Assembly: GCA_900555855.1 (NCBI GenBank)
Contig: USML01000035.1
Coordinates: 1-16,986 of the forward strand
Length of the DNA: 16,986 nucleotides
Direction of reading: 5' to 3'
DNA from: an uncultured Eubacteriales bacterium
Lineage (GTDB): Bacteria > Bacillota > Clostridia > Oscillospirales > Butyricicoccaceae
The position numbers and the translations under genes are program-made. The notes below the pieces were generated by a model, which was not told where the DNA came from, searched no databases, and saw nothing but the letters and a program-made list of their open reading frames with translations. Shown here piece after piece: positions 7,339 to 14,544 of this stretch (positions within the stretch are counted from its first letter, which is position 1; every line of letters begins with the position of its first letter).

Positions 7339-10152
7339 TTATTTCCACAGATCATCCGCGTAGATGCAGATGTTCAGCAGAGAAGCATTAACCGTGTACA
7401 TATCGGAGTAGCAAGTGAAGGACTCGACTTCGCCGGTAGTAACTTCAATGCCATTGACGATGGTCAGATCGCCCTCTTCCTCGAGGATCGCGGCCAGGCC
7501 GTCGATATCGGTGAAGTAGTGCTCAACGCTCATCAGCTCGTGCTTATTATCGTTGCTGTAGTGCTTGACAGTCAGAGCGATCAGCGTATCGCCGTCAAAG
7601 TCATTCTTGACTCGATCGGTGCCGCCCTGGACGCTGAAGACCAGCTCGCCGAAGTCGGCCAGACGATCCTTCTTGCACTCCCAGTTGCCGTTGTTCGCGG
7701 GATCAACGAAAGTAGTGTCATTGAAGTCGAAGCCATCGCCATTCTCGCAGAGAGAGGTCAGCGTGTAGACTTCGGCATCGCCGTCGTACTTATACGCGTA
7801 CAGAGCGTCTTCCTTCAGCGCAGCCTTGGCCTCCTGTTCGGTGGCGAAACGCAGATCCACATCATCCACGCTCTTGTCAGAGAACATGACGCGGACGGTA
7901 CGATTCCAAACAGTGGTATCATTGCCGTTGACCTTGACCGTCTCAGAGCTGACAACAGGCTGATTGTGCTCATCCAGCGCATCCACGATGAAGAAGTAAT
8001 CGCTGTCACCGCCGTAGGTCTGAGTCCGGAAGTCCAGCAGACCGCCGATGATAGTGGAATTACCCTTCGCATCCTCGGGGCTGTAGAACAGCTCAGCATA
8101 GATATTGCTATAGGTCTTCTCTTCGATCTCGTCGATAGTCTTCACTTCGACGACGACCTTGGAGTTGGACTTGGTGATGACGAAGAACTTAGCGTCAGCG
8201 TCAAACTTGCTGGCAGACTCACTGTTGAAGGCGAAGGAATCCTTCTTGCCGTTCAGAGTGCCCTTACCAGTCTTGAAGGTCTTGACCAGATCCTCATCAG
8301 CGCTCAGCGCCTTGAGGAAGTTCTGCTCAGTCAGTCTGGTCAGAGTCGTGCCGGATTCTTCATCAACAGAAACAGCAAACAGCGTGTACTTATCCGAATT
8401 CTTAGGCTGAGCACAGTCTTTATCGAGCTCTTCTTCGAGCAGCTCGGGAGTGATGTTGTAGTAAGCAACGCCATCAACATTGCGGTTGGGGCGGATGCTG
8501 CTGTTCATTCTGAAGTTCTCAACAAAGACGCCCAGCTGATTGTAGATATCCTCGATATCGGTGTAAGCAAAGGTGTACTTGCCGACATAAACAGCCAGAC
8601 CCTCGTCATAAACAACATTGGTCTTCTTGTTCTTCAGAGCCGCCATATCGGTGTTGGTGGTAAAGCCCTTGGAAGCCAGCAGATACTCGACATCGCCGAT
8701 GGTGTAGACGGGAGCCTTGATGCCGGTCTTCTTGGTGTACTTCACTTCGGTAGCAACGGGCAGGACTTCCAGATCATAGTTGCCGTTGTCCTGATTCCAG
8801 GTGCGCTTGACATAGTTGCCAGCGACCAGTTCTTCGTCGCAGTCAACAGCGCCGCCCAGCCACAGCTTGCCAGAGCTCTTGCCGTTGGTGTAGCCCAGGA
8901 TAACATAGTCGCCGGACTTGTCGGTAGCAGCCTTCTTGACATAAGCATAGTCGGAGTAGACCAGGATGATATAATCGATCTCGCCGTCGCCGTTGCGGTC
9001 GATGGCTCTGACCAGATCATTGCACTGGGCATCCATCTTGTCGGTCAGGTTTTTCTCAGTGAAAGCGGTATTGGCCTTGGCCTTCTCCGCAGCATCGCCA
9101 TTGCCAAGAGCGTTGATCTTGGTGTCAGCGAAGGAAGCAGTCATGTCGCCGATGGTGAACATACGGGTGCTGCTGCCCTTGTTGTACTCGAACTTGTAGG
9201 TGATCTCAGCAACAGTAGCGTCGGCAACCACGGAGGTCACGGGACGGACGGACAGAGCCTTGTCGCCGCGAGCGATGACGCGGTACTTCTGGCCCAGATC
9301 CATGTAGCCCAGACCGGTGCTCTTGAACTCGTTGCCATCAGAGAACAGGACATAGTTCTTAGAAGCATAGTGATTCGTGGTGTTCGCGATAGTATCAATG
9401 TACGCAGTGGGAGTAGCGTAAGCATAGACCTCGTTGTCGTACAGCTTGTAATACTTATAGCCGAACTTGATGAACTTGTTGGTGCCAGCAACAGCGCCGG
9501 AACCGAAGATGCCGTTGTAGCCGGAGGGCAAGACGGTATCAAAGGTGTAAGCATCCAGCAGAGCGTTGGCGAACATGACGGCGACCCACTGACGGGGAGC
9601 AGCGCCGTTGATGTCGGCCTTGTAGCCGCTCAGCAGGCCAACGATGGAAGCATCGCTCAGGACATTCTTGGCCCAGTTGGCGCCCACATACTGACGGTCA
9701 GCGGAATTGTAGCCGATGGCGGTCAGCAGCATCTTGGCCGCTTCAGCGGTCTTGACGGGGTTGGTGGGATAGAACTTGCCTTCGCTGCCGTTGACCAGGC
9801 CCAGAGCGGCCAGGTAGTTGATGTAGCCGGCATACCAGGCGGTAGCGGGGACATCAGTGAACAGATTCGCAACAGCGTAGGTGGCAGCCTTGTCGTCGTT
9901 GCCCTTGTTCAGGATGACATAGATCATCTTGGCAACTTCGGCACGGGTGATGGTGGCGTTGGGGTTGAAGTTACCCTTCTCGTCACCGGTCATGATGTCG
10001 AGCGCATACAGCAGCTCAACAGACTCCGCGGCGTCCTTATCGATGGCAGCGGCATCCTTATAGGAGTCCGTAGTGTAGCCAGCGAAAACAGACACGGAGA
10101 GGATCATGGCCAGAGCCAGGCTCAGCGCGAGGATCTTTTTGAGAGTGCTCAT
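7339..10152 (-). CDS. S-layer-type surface protein with three N-terminal SLH domains
   Basis: A 937-residue exported protein. Residues 1-24 are a Sec signal peptide ending SVSVFA-G. Three SLH repeats follow: about 30-80 (VELLYALDIMTGDEKGNF, ITRAEVAKMIYVIL), about 97-145 (FTDVPATAWYAGYINYLAAL, then KTAEAAKMLL) and a divergent one at about 155-205 (PRQWVAVMFANALLDAY). SLH domains bind pyruvylated cell-wall polymer, so the protein should sit on the outer cell wall. The rest (about 210-937) is long, rich in Asp, Lys, Thr and aromatic residues, probably beta-rich, with no domain I recognise; an EF-hand-like loop DRNGDGEID at 385-393 suggests calcium binding. AGGAGG eight bases before the ATG, a near-consensus promoter and a UUCG terminator mark a highly expressed single gene, and its base use is less GC-rich than the neighbours. 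The main S-layer protein of the cell is a reasonable inference. Confidence 0.88.
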   Translation of the reverse strand: MSTLKKILALSLALAMILSVSVFAGYTTDSYKDAAAIDKDAAESVELLYALDIMTGDEKGNFNPNATITRAEVAKMIYVILNKGNDDKAATYAVANLFTDVPATAWYAGYINYLAALGLVNGSEGKFYPTNPVKTAEAAKMLLTAIGYNSADRQYVGANWAKNVLSDASIVGLLSGYKADINGAAPRQWVAVMFANALLDAYTFDTVLPSGYNGIFGSGAVAGTNKFIKFGYKYYKLYDNEVYAYATPTAYIDTIANTTNHYASKNYVLFSDGNEFKSTGLGYMDLGQKYRVIARGDKALSVRPVTSVVADATVAEITYKFEYNKGSSTRMFTIGDMTASFADTKINALGNGDAAEKAKANTAFTEKNLTDKMDAQCNDLVRAIDRNGDGEIDYIILVYSDYAYVKKAATDKSGDYVILGYTNGKSSGKLWLGGAVDCDEELVAGNYVKRTWNQDNGNYDLEVLPVATEVKYTKKTGIKAPVYTIGDVEYLLASKGFTTNTDMAALKNKKTNVVYDEGLAVYVGKYTFAYTDIEDIYNQLGVFVENFRMNSSIRPNRNVDGVAYYNITPELLEEELDKDCAQPKNSDKYTLFAVSVDEESGTTLTRLTEQNFLKALSADEDLVKTFKTGKGTLNGKKDSFAFNSESASKFDADAKFFVITKSNSKVVVEVKTIDEIEEKTYSNIYAELFYSPEDAKGNSTIIGGLLDFRTQTYGGDSDYFFIVDALDEHNQPVVSSETVKVNGNDTTVWNRTVRVMFSDKSVDDVDLRFATEQEAKAALKEDALYAYKYDGDAEVYTLTSLCENGDGFDFNDTTFVDPANNGNWECKKDRLADFGELVFSVQGGTDRVKNDFDGDTLIALTVKHYSNDNKHELMSVEHYFTDIDGLAAILEEEGDLTIVNGIEVTTGEVESFTCYSDMYTVNASLLNICIYADDLWK

Positions 10153-10259
10153 GGTTTGATTTCCTCCTAATAATTTTTTGGACTTCTTCCGCAGGCGCTT
10201 TCTTCGTCCGGCGCTACTTTCCGGCTTGGGAAAAAGCCTGCTTCCGTTATCCTGCGTCT

Positions 10260-10288
10260 ATCTTATCCGCCCGGCGGAAAAAAGTCAA
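10260..10288 (-). promoter_or_regulatory. Promoter of the S-layer-type gene
   Basis: On the minus strand TTGACT (10283-10288) and TAAGAT (10260-10265) are 17 bases apart. The start near 10253 gives a leader of about 100 bases ending in AGGAGG. Long leaders are common for S-layer mRNAs and often stabilise them. Confidence 0.65.
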
Positions 10289-10327
10289 CGGTTTTGGCCC
10301 GGATGTAACAGAAGTGTAATATTGCGC

Positions 10328-10358
10328 AAAAAATGCCCTCTGCTTTCCGCAAAAGGCA
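10328..10358 (-). terminator. Intrinsic terminator of the GNAT-radical SAM-HD-membrane operon
   Basis: On the minus strand TGCCTTTTGC pairs with GCAGAGGGCA (two G-T pairs, loop GGAAA), followed by TTTTTT. It starts ten bases after the stop of the last gene. Confidence 0.8.
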
Positions 10359-10367
10359 ATTTTTGGT

Positions 10368-10895
10368 TTATTTTTTCTTTTTTCCGTATTTGCGGCGGTT
10401 TGCCTGCCGCTGCTGGACGCGCTTTTCCAGCCGTTTGGAATATTCCTCCCGGGTGGGGACCTTCTTTTCCTCCAAAAGCGCCAGCGCCTGGGGCAGCTGT
10501 TCCCGGGTGAGCTGGACGATGGCCTCCTTGGTCACGCGGGAGAGCCGCAGCACGGGGGCGTCGCTGTCCGCCCGCTCCACCAGATAATATTCCGCCCGGT
10601 CATAGGGCATAAAGCGCCCGCCGTAAAAGACGCCGTCCTTGGAGAGGGCCGTTCCGGAGAGCAAAAACGACGCGCAGACGCCGCCGATGGCCAGCAGCAC
10701 GGGCCAGCGGTTTTGAATATCTTCCATGCGCCAGAGGGCCAGCGCCAGCAGCGCCAGAATGATCAGCGTCACGGCCTTTTTGTTGATGCTCTTCCCGCGG
10801 ACGACGGCGGTCCGCTGCATCCGCAGCATGAGAATGATCTGATAGATCAGGACGCAGACGCAGATCGCGCCTAAAACATAATCGAAAGTGGTCAT
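10368..10895 (-). CDS. Small membrane protein with three N-terminal helices and a C-terminal PH-like (DUF5673-like) domain
   Basis: A 175-residue protein of unknown function. Hydrophobic segments lie at about 7-25, 41-57 and 65-82. The soluble part begins SGTALSKDGVFYGGRFMPY and continues with short strands and a helix, a layout like the bacterial PH-like or DUF5673 domains that follow two or three membrane helices. The last 25 residues are strongly basic (RLEKRVQQRQANRRKYGKKK), suggesting contact with lipid head groups or nucleic acid. The ATG at 10895 lies inside the stop of the upstream yfbR-type gene (ATGA overlap), so the two are translationally coupled; this decides the start against a longer open frame that overlaps the upstream gene. 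Family assignment is tentative. Confidence 0.7.
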   Translation of the reverse strand: MTTFDYVLGAICVCVLIYQIILMLRMQRTAVVRGKSINKKAVTLIILALLALALWRMEDIQNRWPVLLAIGGVCASFLLSGTALSKDGVFYGGRFMPYDRAEYYLVERADSDAPVLRLSRVTKEAIVQLTREQLPQALALLEEKKVPTREEYSKRLEKRVQQRQANRRKYGKKKK

Positions 10896-11488
10896 TGCTG
10901 TTCCTCCTGCAGCTCGTCCAGATTCAGCGCGAAGGCCGGCGCAAACTGTTCCATATAAAGATCCGCCTCCGGAAGCTCCAGCGCCCGGATGGCCTTGCGG
11001 GTCTGCTCCGCCGCCCGGCGGAATTCGTCGTTGCCGCTGCGCAGCTCCTCCACGCATTTGATATAAGCGCTGATCTTGTCTGCTGCCTTGATGTAGCGGT
11101 AGGTTTCGGGATCCTGCTCCTCCATGGTCATCAAAAGCCGGTAATGGGGGCGCAGGCTTTCCGGAAGCATCCGGAGAAGACTGTCTGCCGCGGCGTGCTC
11201 GATGGATTTATAGGCGGAGCAGATCTCCGGGTTATTGTATTTGACGGGGGTGGGCAGGTCGCCGGTGATGATCTCCGGCGCATCGTGAAAGAGCGCCGCC
11301 GCCGCGACCTTGCCGGGATCGACCTGGCGGCCAAAGTGCTCCCGGCCGATGAGGGCCAGCGCGTGGGCCGTGACCGCCGTGTCGAAGCTGTGCTCCGCGA
11401 GATTTTCCTGAATGCTGTTGCGCATGAGGCCCCAGCGGGCGATGTTCCGCATCCGGGTCATCATGGCAAAAAAGCCGTTTTTCCGCAT
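10892..11488 (-). CDS. yfbR: HD-domain 5'-deoxynucleotidase of the YfbR family
   Basis: A 198-residue cytoplasmic metal-dependent phosphohydrolase that removes phosphate from deoxynucleoside 5'-monophosphates (dAMP, dGMP, dCMP and others in the Escherichia coli enzyme). The match is close from end to end: FFAMMTRMRNIARWGLMRN at the N-terminus, ENLAEHSFDTAVTAHALA with His33, ALFHDAPEIITGDLPTPVKY with the His68-Asp69 pair, and IKAADKISAYIKCVEEL with Asp137, the same positions as in E. coli YfbR (199 residues). The start at 11488 is supported by GGAG close before the ATG and by agreement with the E. coli start. It lies 13 bases after the radical SAM gene and overlaps the next gene by ATGA. It probably balances deoxynucleotide pools. 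Confidence 0.9.
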   Translation of the reverse strand: MRKNGFFAMMTRMRNIARWGLMRNSIQENLAEHSFDTAVTAHALALIGREHFGRQVDPGKVAAAALFHDAPEIITGDLPTPVKYNNPEICSAYKSIEHAAADSLLRMLPESLRPHYRLLMTMEEQDPETYRYIKAADKISAYIKCVEELRSGNDEFRRAAEQTRKAIRALELPEADLYMEQFAPAFALNLDELQEEQQ

Positions 11489-11501
11489 GATCTCCGTCCT
11501 T

Positions 11502-12371
11502 TCAGAGGGCCCGCCAGTATTCCGGCTTGAGCTCCGTGTGGCCCTGAAGCGCCTGTTCCAGCTGCCGCAGCATAAGCTCCCGGTCCTGATTCAGCGTGCC
11601 TCGCAGGTTCAGATAATTGGAGGCATGGTTCATCCGGAAGACGCAGCCCGGCGCATCCAGATGTCCCAGCAGCAGCGCCGTCTCCTCCAATACCCGGCGG
11701 CTGTCCAGCAGGCGGAAGCTGCCCTGCTCCACCCAGTCGTAGAGCGGCGTCCCCGGCTCCACCATCAGCGTCAGCAGGCCGATATAGTCCGGGCGCATGG
11801 CGCTGAAGGCCGCGGCGGTGTCCAGCGCGTGCTCCTTCCAAAGCTCCTGTCCGCCCAGACCGGAGATCGCCGTCACCGAAAGAGCCATGCCCGCCTGACG
11901 GACCTTTTGTCCCGCCGCCACGATTTCCGCCGCCGTATGGCCCTTGCGCATCTGCAGCAGGACGGTGTCGCAGCCGGATTCCAGGCCCATATAGACCATG
12001 GTGAGGTTTTTGTCCCGCAGGCGCTTGAGCTCCTCCGGCGTGCGCTTCTGGATGCTTCCGGGAGATGCATAGCAGGTGACCCGCTCACACTCGGGGAACA
12101 GCGACGCGATCTCGTCCAGAATGCGCTCCAGCTCCTCCGCCGGGCGGATCAGCGCATCACCGTCCGCCAAAAAGATCCTTCCCACCCGGGAATATTGCCG
12201 CCGCGCCATTTGAAAGTCCTCCAGGATCTCCTCCATGGGCCGCAGGGCAAACCGTTTTTCCTTATACATGCTGCAAAAGGCGCAGGTGTTGTGGCTGCAG
12301 CCATAGGTCACCTGCACGATCAGGCTCCGGGCCTCAGAGGGCGGCCGGTAAACGCTTCCCTGATATCTCAT
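11502..12371 (-). CDS. Radical SAM protein of unknown substrate
   Basis: A 289-residue radical S-adenosylmethionine enzyme. The 4Fe-4S ligands appear as GCSHNTCAFCSMY with Cys25, Cys30 and Cys33, a CX4CX2C spacing in place of the usual CX3CX2C. Other landmarks are FLADGDALIRP (67-77) at the position of the SAM-binding GGxP-type strand, YMGLESGCDTVL (128-139) and AISGLGGQELW (169-179), as in the Elp3/MiaB-like core. There is no TRAM, B12 or SPASM extension, so the protein is little more than the core barrel with a C-terminal helical tail. The start at 12371 is chosen for GGAGAAAGC before the ATG and because it forms an ATGA overlap with the frame of the upstream GNAT gene; the longer open frame upstream has no ribosome binding site. 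The reaction is unknown. Confidence 0.85.
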   Translation of the reverse strand: MRYQGSVYRPPSEARSLIVQVTYGCSHNTCAFCSMYKEKRFALRPMEEILEDFQMARRQYSRVGRIFLADGDALIRPAEELERILDEIASLFPECERVTCYASPGSIQKRTPEELKRLRDKNLTMVYMGLESGCDTVLLQMRKGHTAAEIVAAGQKVRQAGMALSVTAISGLGGQELWKEHALDTAAAFSAMRPDYIGLLTLMVEPGTPLYDWVEQGSFRLLDSRRVLEETALLLGHLDAPGCVFRMNHASNYLNLRGTLNQDRELMLRQLEQALQGHTELKPEYWRAL

Positions 12372-12907
12372 GCTTTCTCCTTCTCCGCCGTTTCCGGCAG
12401 TGTATACCTGTATTTCCGCATCATGACCGGGCGTCCGTAGACCGTCGCCGGCTTTTGAACGCAAAGCCGGAAGCCGCAGCGCTCCAGCACCCGTCAGGAC
12501 GCGCCATTAGACACCTCGCAGATCCCAAAGGCCTCCCGCAGGCCCAGCGCCGGCAGCATTGCCGGCAAAAAGGCCGCCAGCGCTTCCGCAGCATAGCCCC
12601 GCCCCCGGTAAGGCGCGCCGATATGATAACCCGCCTCCCATGCCCCGGGCGGCTCCTGCAGGGGACAAAGCTCCACATGGCCCGCCAGCGTTCCGTCTTT
12701 CTGCAAAACGGCCAGCACCTGCGCTCCGCCGCCGGTCCTGCGGCATTGCAGCAGCCTGCAGATGGCCGCATCCGCTTCCTCCGGCGTTTCAAAGACCTCA
12801 TCCGGCAGAAAGCGGCGGTTTTCCGGATCCTGTGACAGTGCGCAAAGCGCCGCCGCCATGGCTGGCTCCCATTCGGCGAGCACCAGCCGCGCAGTCTCCA
12901 AGCGCAT
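12368..12907 (-). pseudogene. RimJ/RimL-type GNAT acetyltransferase interrupted by an in-frame TGA
   Basis: The frame starts at 12907 after a GGGGGGAG ribosome binding site and reads MRLETARLVLAEWEPAM, the usual opening of ribosomal-protein or small-molecule N-acetyltransferases. The acetyl-CoA loop is at 101-106 (RGRGYA). Codon 138 is TGA (12494-12496), inside the conserved run that normally reads like N-x-AS-R-R-VLE-GF; here ICEVSNGAS is followed by the stop and then RVLERCGFRL. The frame then stays open for 41 more codons to a TGA at 12368-12370, which overlaps the radical SAM ATG as ATGA. Total length (179 codons) is normal for the family. One C-to-T change from CGA (Arg) would explain the stop. 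The 137-residue product would lack the last strand and helix of the fold and is probably inactive. Recent mutation or a base-call error are both possible. Confidence 0.8.
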
Positions 12908-13040
12908 CGCCGCTCCCCCCTTTTCTTTTCGGCCGCTCTGTGCTATGATAAAAGCATCTTATAGTATAGCAGAAATTTTCGCCGGTGAACAGGGTCAAAT
13001 TTGAAACTTTCTCCGGCGGCTCAAAAAACGGAGGTATTGT

Positions 13041-13523
13041 ATGGAACTTCGACACGCCGCCCCTGCCGATGCAGAGGCCGCCGCCCGGCTGGAGGCCGCC
13101 TGTTTTCCCGCAGCGGAAGCCGCTTCTCTGGCTTCCATCCGCGCCCGCATCGCCGCCTTTCCCGATCATTTCTGGCTGCTGTTCGACGGCGGGCAGCTGG
13201 TGTGCATGGTCAATGGCATGGTCACCGACCTGCCCGATCTTACCGACGAAATGTATGACAACGCCGGCCTTCACCGGGAAGCCGGCGCCTGGCAGATGAT
13301 CTTCAGCGTGGCCACAGACCCGGCGCGCCAGAAGCAGGGCCTTGCGGAGCAGGTGCTGCGGCAGGTGATCGCCGACGCCCGCGCCCAGGGCCGGAAGGGC
13401 CTTGTGCTCACCTGCAAGGACCGGCTGGTGCATTATTACGCCAAGCTGGGCTTCGTCAGCGAGGGCCTGTCCCGCTCTGACCACGGCGGCGCCGTCTGGT
13501 ATCAGATGCGGCTGACCTTCTGA
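13041..13523 (+). CDS. GNAT-family N-acetyltransferase (arylalkylamine-type layout)
   Basis: A 160-residue single-domain acetyl-CoA-dependent transferase. The acetyl-CoA loop reads VATDPARQKQGLAEQVL with the RxxGxA-type turn at 96-102, followed by LTCKDRLVHYYAKLGF, in which Tyr133 and Gly137-Phe138 form the usual GNAT end motif. The overall pattern resembles proteins annotated as AANAT-like acetyltransferases of Clostridia; the true acceptor amine is unknown. GGAGG seven bases before the ATG fixes the start. The gene stands alone, divergent from the interrupted GNAT gene and followed by its own hairpin. It is not a recent copy of that neighbour: the two differ throughout. Confidence 0.85.
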   Translation: MELRHAAPADAEAAARLEAACFPAAEAASLASIRARIAAFPDHFWLLFDGGQLVCMVNGMVTDLPDLTDEMYDNAGLHREAGAWQMIFSVATDPARQKQGLAEQVLRQVIADARAQGRKGLVLTCKDRLVHYYAKLGFVSEGLSRSDHGGAVWYQMRLTF

Positions 13524-13536
13524 GCAAAAAGAAAAG

Positions 13537-13574
13537 CCCGGCCCCGCCGTCTGCGGGAGCCGGGTATTTTTTTG
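13537..13574 (+). terminator. Bidirectional intrinsic terminator between the GNAT and LD-carboxypeptidase genes
   Basis: CCCGGC plus CCCGC pair with GCGGG and GCCGGG (one bulged A, five-base loop), followed on the plus strand by TATTTTTTT. On the minus strand the stem is followed by CTTTTCTTTTT, so it can serve both convergent genes. Confidence 0.85.
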
Positions 13575-13576
13575 GA

Positions 13577-14482
13577 TCATTCCACCGGGCCGAAGGTACA
13601 GGTCTCGGCGTTCATCTGGAACATCCGGCCCATGGGCAGCGACATGCTGATGCTGCCGTGGCCGCATTCCAGACCGGCGATGGTGGGCTTTCCGGCGGGA
13701 ACGATAAGCTCGGCAAAGACCTGATTCAGGTCCAGACCGGTCTTGGGCTCTTCCTCCTCGCAGCGGGTGAAGGAGCCCAGCAGGATGCCTGCGGCGTCTG
13801 CCAGCTTGCCGCTGTTGCGCAGATGGGTGAGCATCCCGTCCACCTTATAGGGCGGCTCGCCCACTTCTTCGATAAAGAGGATCTTGCCCTTGGTATCCAG
13901 CTCATAGGGCGTGCCGATGGAGGCCGTGATCAGCGACAGATTGCCGCCGCACAGACGGCCCTGGGCCTTGCCCGGGTTCAGGCTCCGGAGAGAATAGCCC
14001 TCCGGGTCTTTATATTCGATCTCCTCCCCGAAGAGCATGGCCTTCACATAGGAAAGGCTATAATCATCCAGCCCCTTGCTCCATGCGCCCACCATGGGCA
14101 TATGATAGGCCTCCTGATTGCAGATCTGGTTCAGAGCGGCGATCATGGCGGTCACATCGCTGTAGCCGCCGAAGAATTTGGGGTGCTTTTTGATGGTTTT
14201 CCAGTCCAGCAGGGGCAGGATCCGGTGGAAGCCGTAGCCGCCCCGGGTGGTGACGATGCCCTGAATGCTGTCGTCGGCAAAGGCAGCGTTCAGATCGGCG
14301 GCGCGGACGGCGTCCGTGCCGGAAAGATAGCCGTGCTTTGCCATGGCGCTGGGATAAAACACCGGCTCCAGCCCCATGGCGCGGACGGCGGAAGCCAGCT
14401 CCTCCTGCGAAAGGGAGGTGGGGCTGGAGCCGCAGAGCACCGCCAGACGGTCGCCGGGCTTGAGAGATTTCGGACGGATCAT
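13577..14482 (-). CDS. LD-carboxypeptidase, peptidase family S66 (LdcA-like)
   Basis: A 301-residue serine peptidase, the usual length of the family. S66 enzymes remove the terminal D-Ala from peptidoglycan tetrapeptides during wall recycling; some relatives instead cleave microcin C7. The expected Ser-Glu-His triad is visible: Ser108 in FFGGYSDVTA, Glu205 in ILFIEEVGEPPYKVDGML, and His275 in LECGHGSISMSLPMG. The motif TTRGGYGFHRILPLLDW (78-94) is also typical. There is no signal peptide, which agrees with a cytoplasmic recycling role. The start at 14482 is supported by AAGGAG five bases upstream; the open frame continues 15 codons further but into the preceding hairpin. It lies 62 bases after etfA on the same strand and may receive read-through transcription. 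Confidence 0.9.
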   Translation of the reverse strand: MIRPKSLKPGDRLAVLCGSSPTSLSQEELASAVRAMGLEPVFYPSAMAKHGYLSGTDAVRAADLNAAFADDSIQGIVTTRGGYGFHRILPLLDWKTIKKHPKFFGGYSDVTAMIAALNQICNQEAYHMPMVGAWSKGLDDYSLSYVKAMLFGEEIEYKDPEGYSLRSLNPGKAQGRLCGGNLSLITASIGTPYELDTKGKILFIEEVGEPPYKVDGMLTHLRNSGKLADAAGILLGSFTRCEEEEPKTGLDLNQVFAELIVPAGKPTIAGLECGHGSISMSLPMGRMFQMNAETCTFGPVE

Positions 14483-14500
14483 AATTTCTCCTTTATGACA

Positions 14501-14528
14501 GGTGGGGAGCCTCTTCAGGCTCCCCACC
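14501..14528 (-). terminator. Perfect hairpin after etfA, without a clear T-run
   Basis: Arms 14501-14512 and 14517-14528 form a 12-base perfect stem with a GAAG loop (minus strand), starting 16 bases after the etfA stop. It is followed by TGTCATAA, not by a T-run, and then directly by the ribosome binding site of the LD-carboxypeptidase gene. It may be a leaky terminator or an mRNA 3'-end stabiliser. Confidence 0.5.
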
Positions 14529-14544
14529 CATGGATCAAATCAGC

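Noticed and set aside
7519..10170. 883-codon open frame on the plus strand, antisense to the S-layer gene
   Set aside because: It mirrors the codon bias of the minus-strand gene, has no domain, signal peptide or ribosome binding site, and the minus gene has full expression signals.
12494..12496. TGA in the GNAT gene as selenocysteine or a recoded Trp/Gly codon
   Set aside because: The expected residue is Arg, no selenoprotein family fits, and TGA serves as a normal stop in neighbouring genes such as yfbR and the pseudogene's own end.
12995..13004. Palindrome TCAAATTTGA between the two GNAT genes as an operator
   Set aside because: A ten-base AT-rich palindrome can occur by chance, and no regulator gene or second copy lies nearby.
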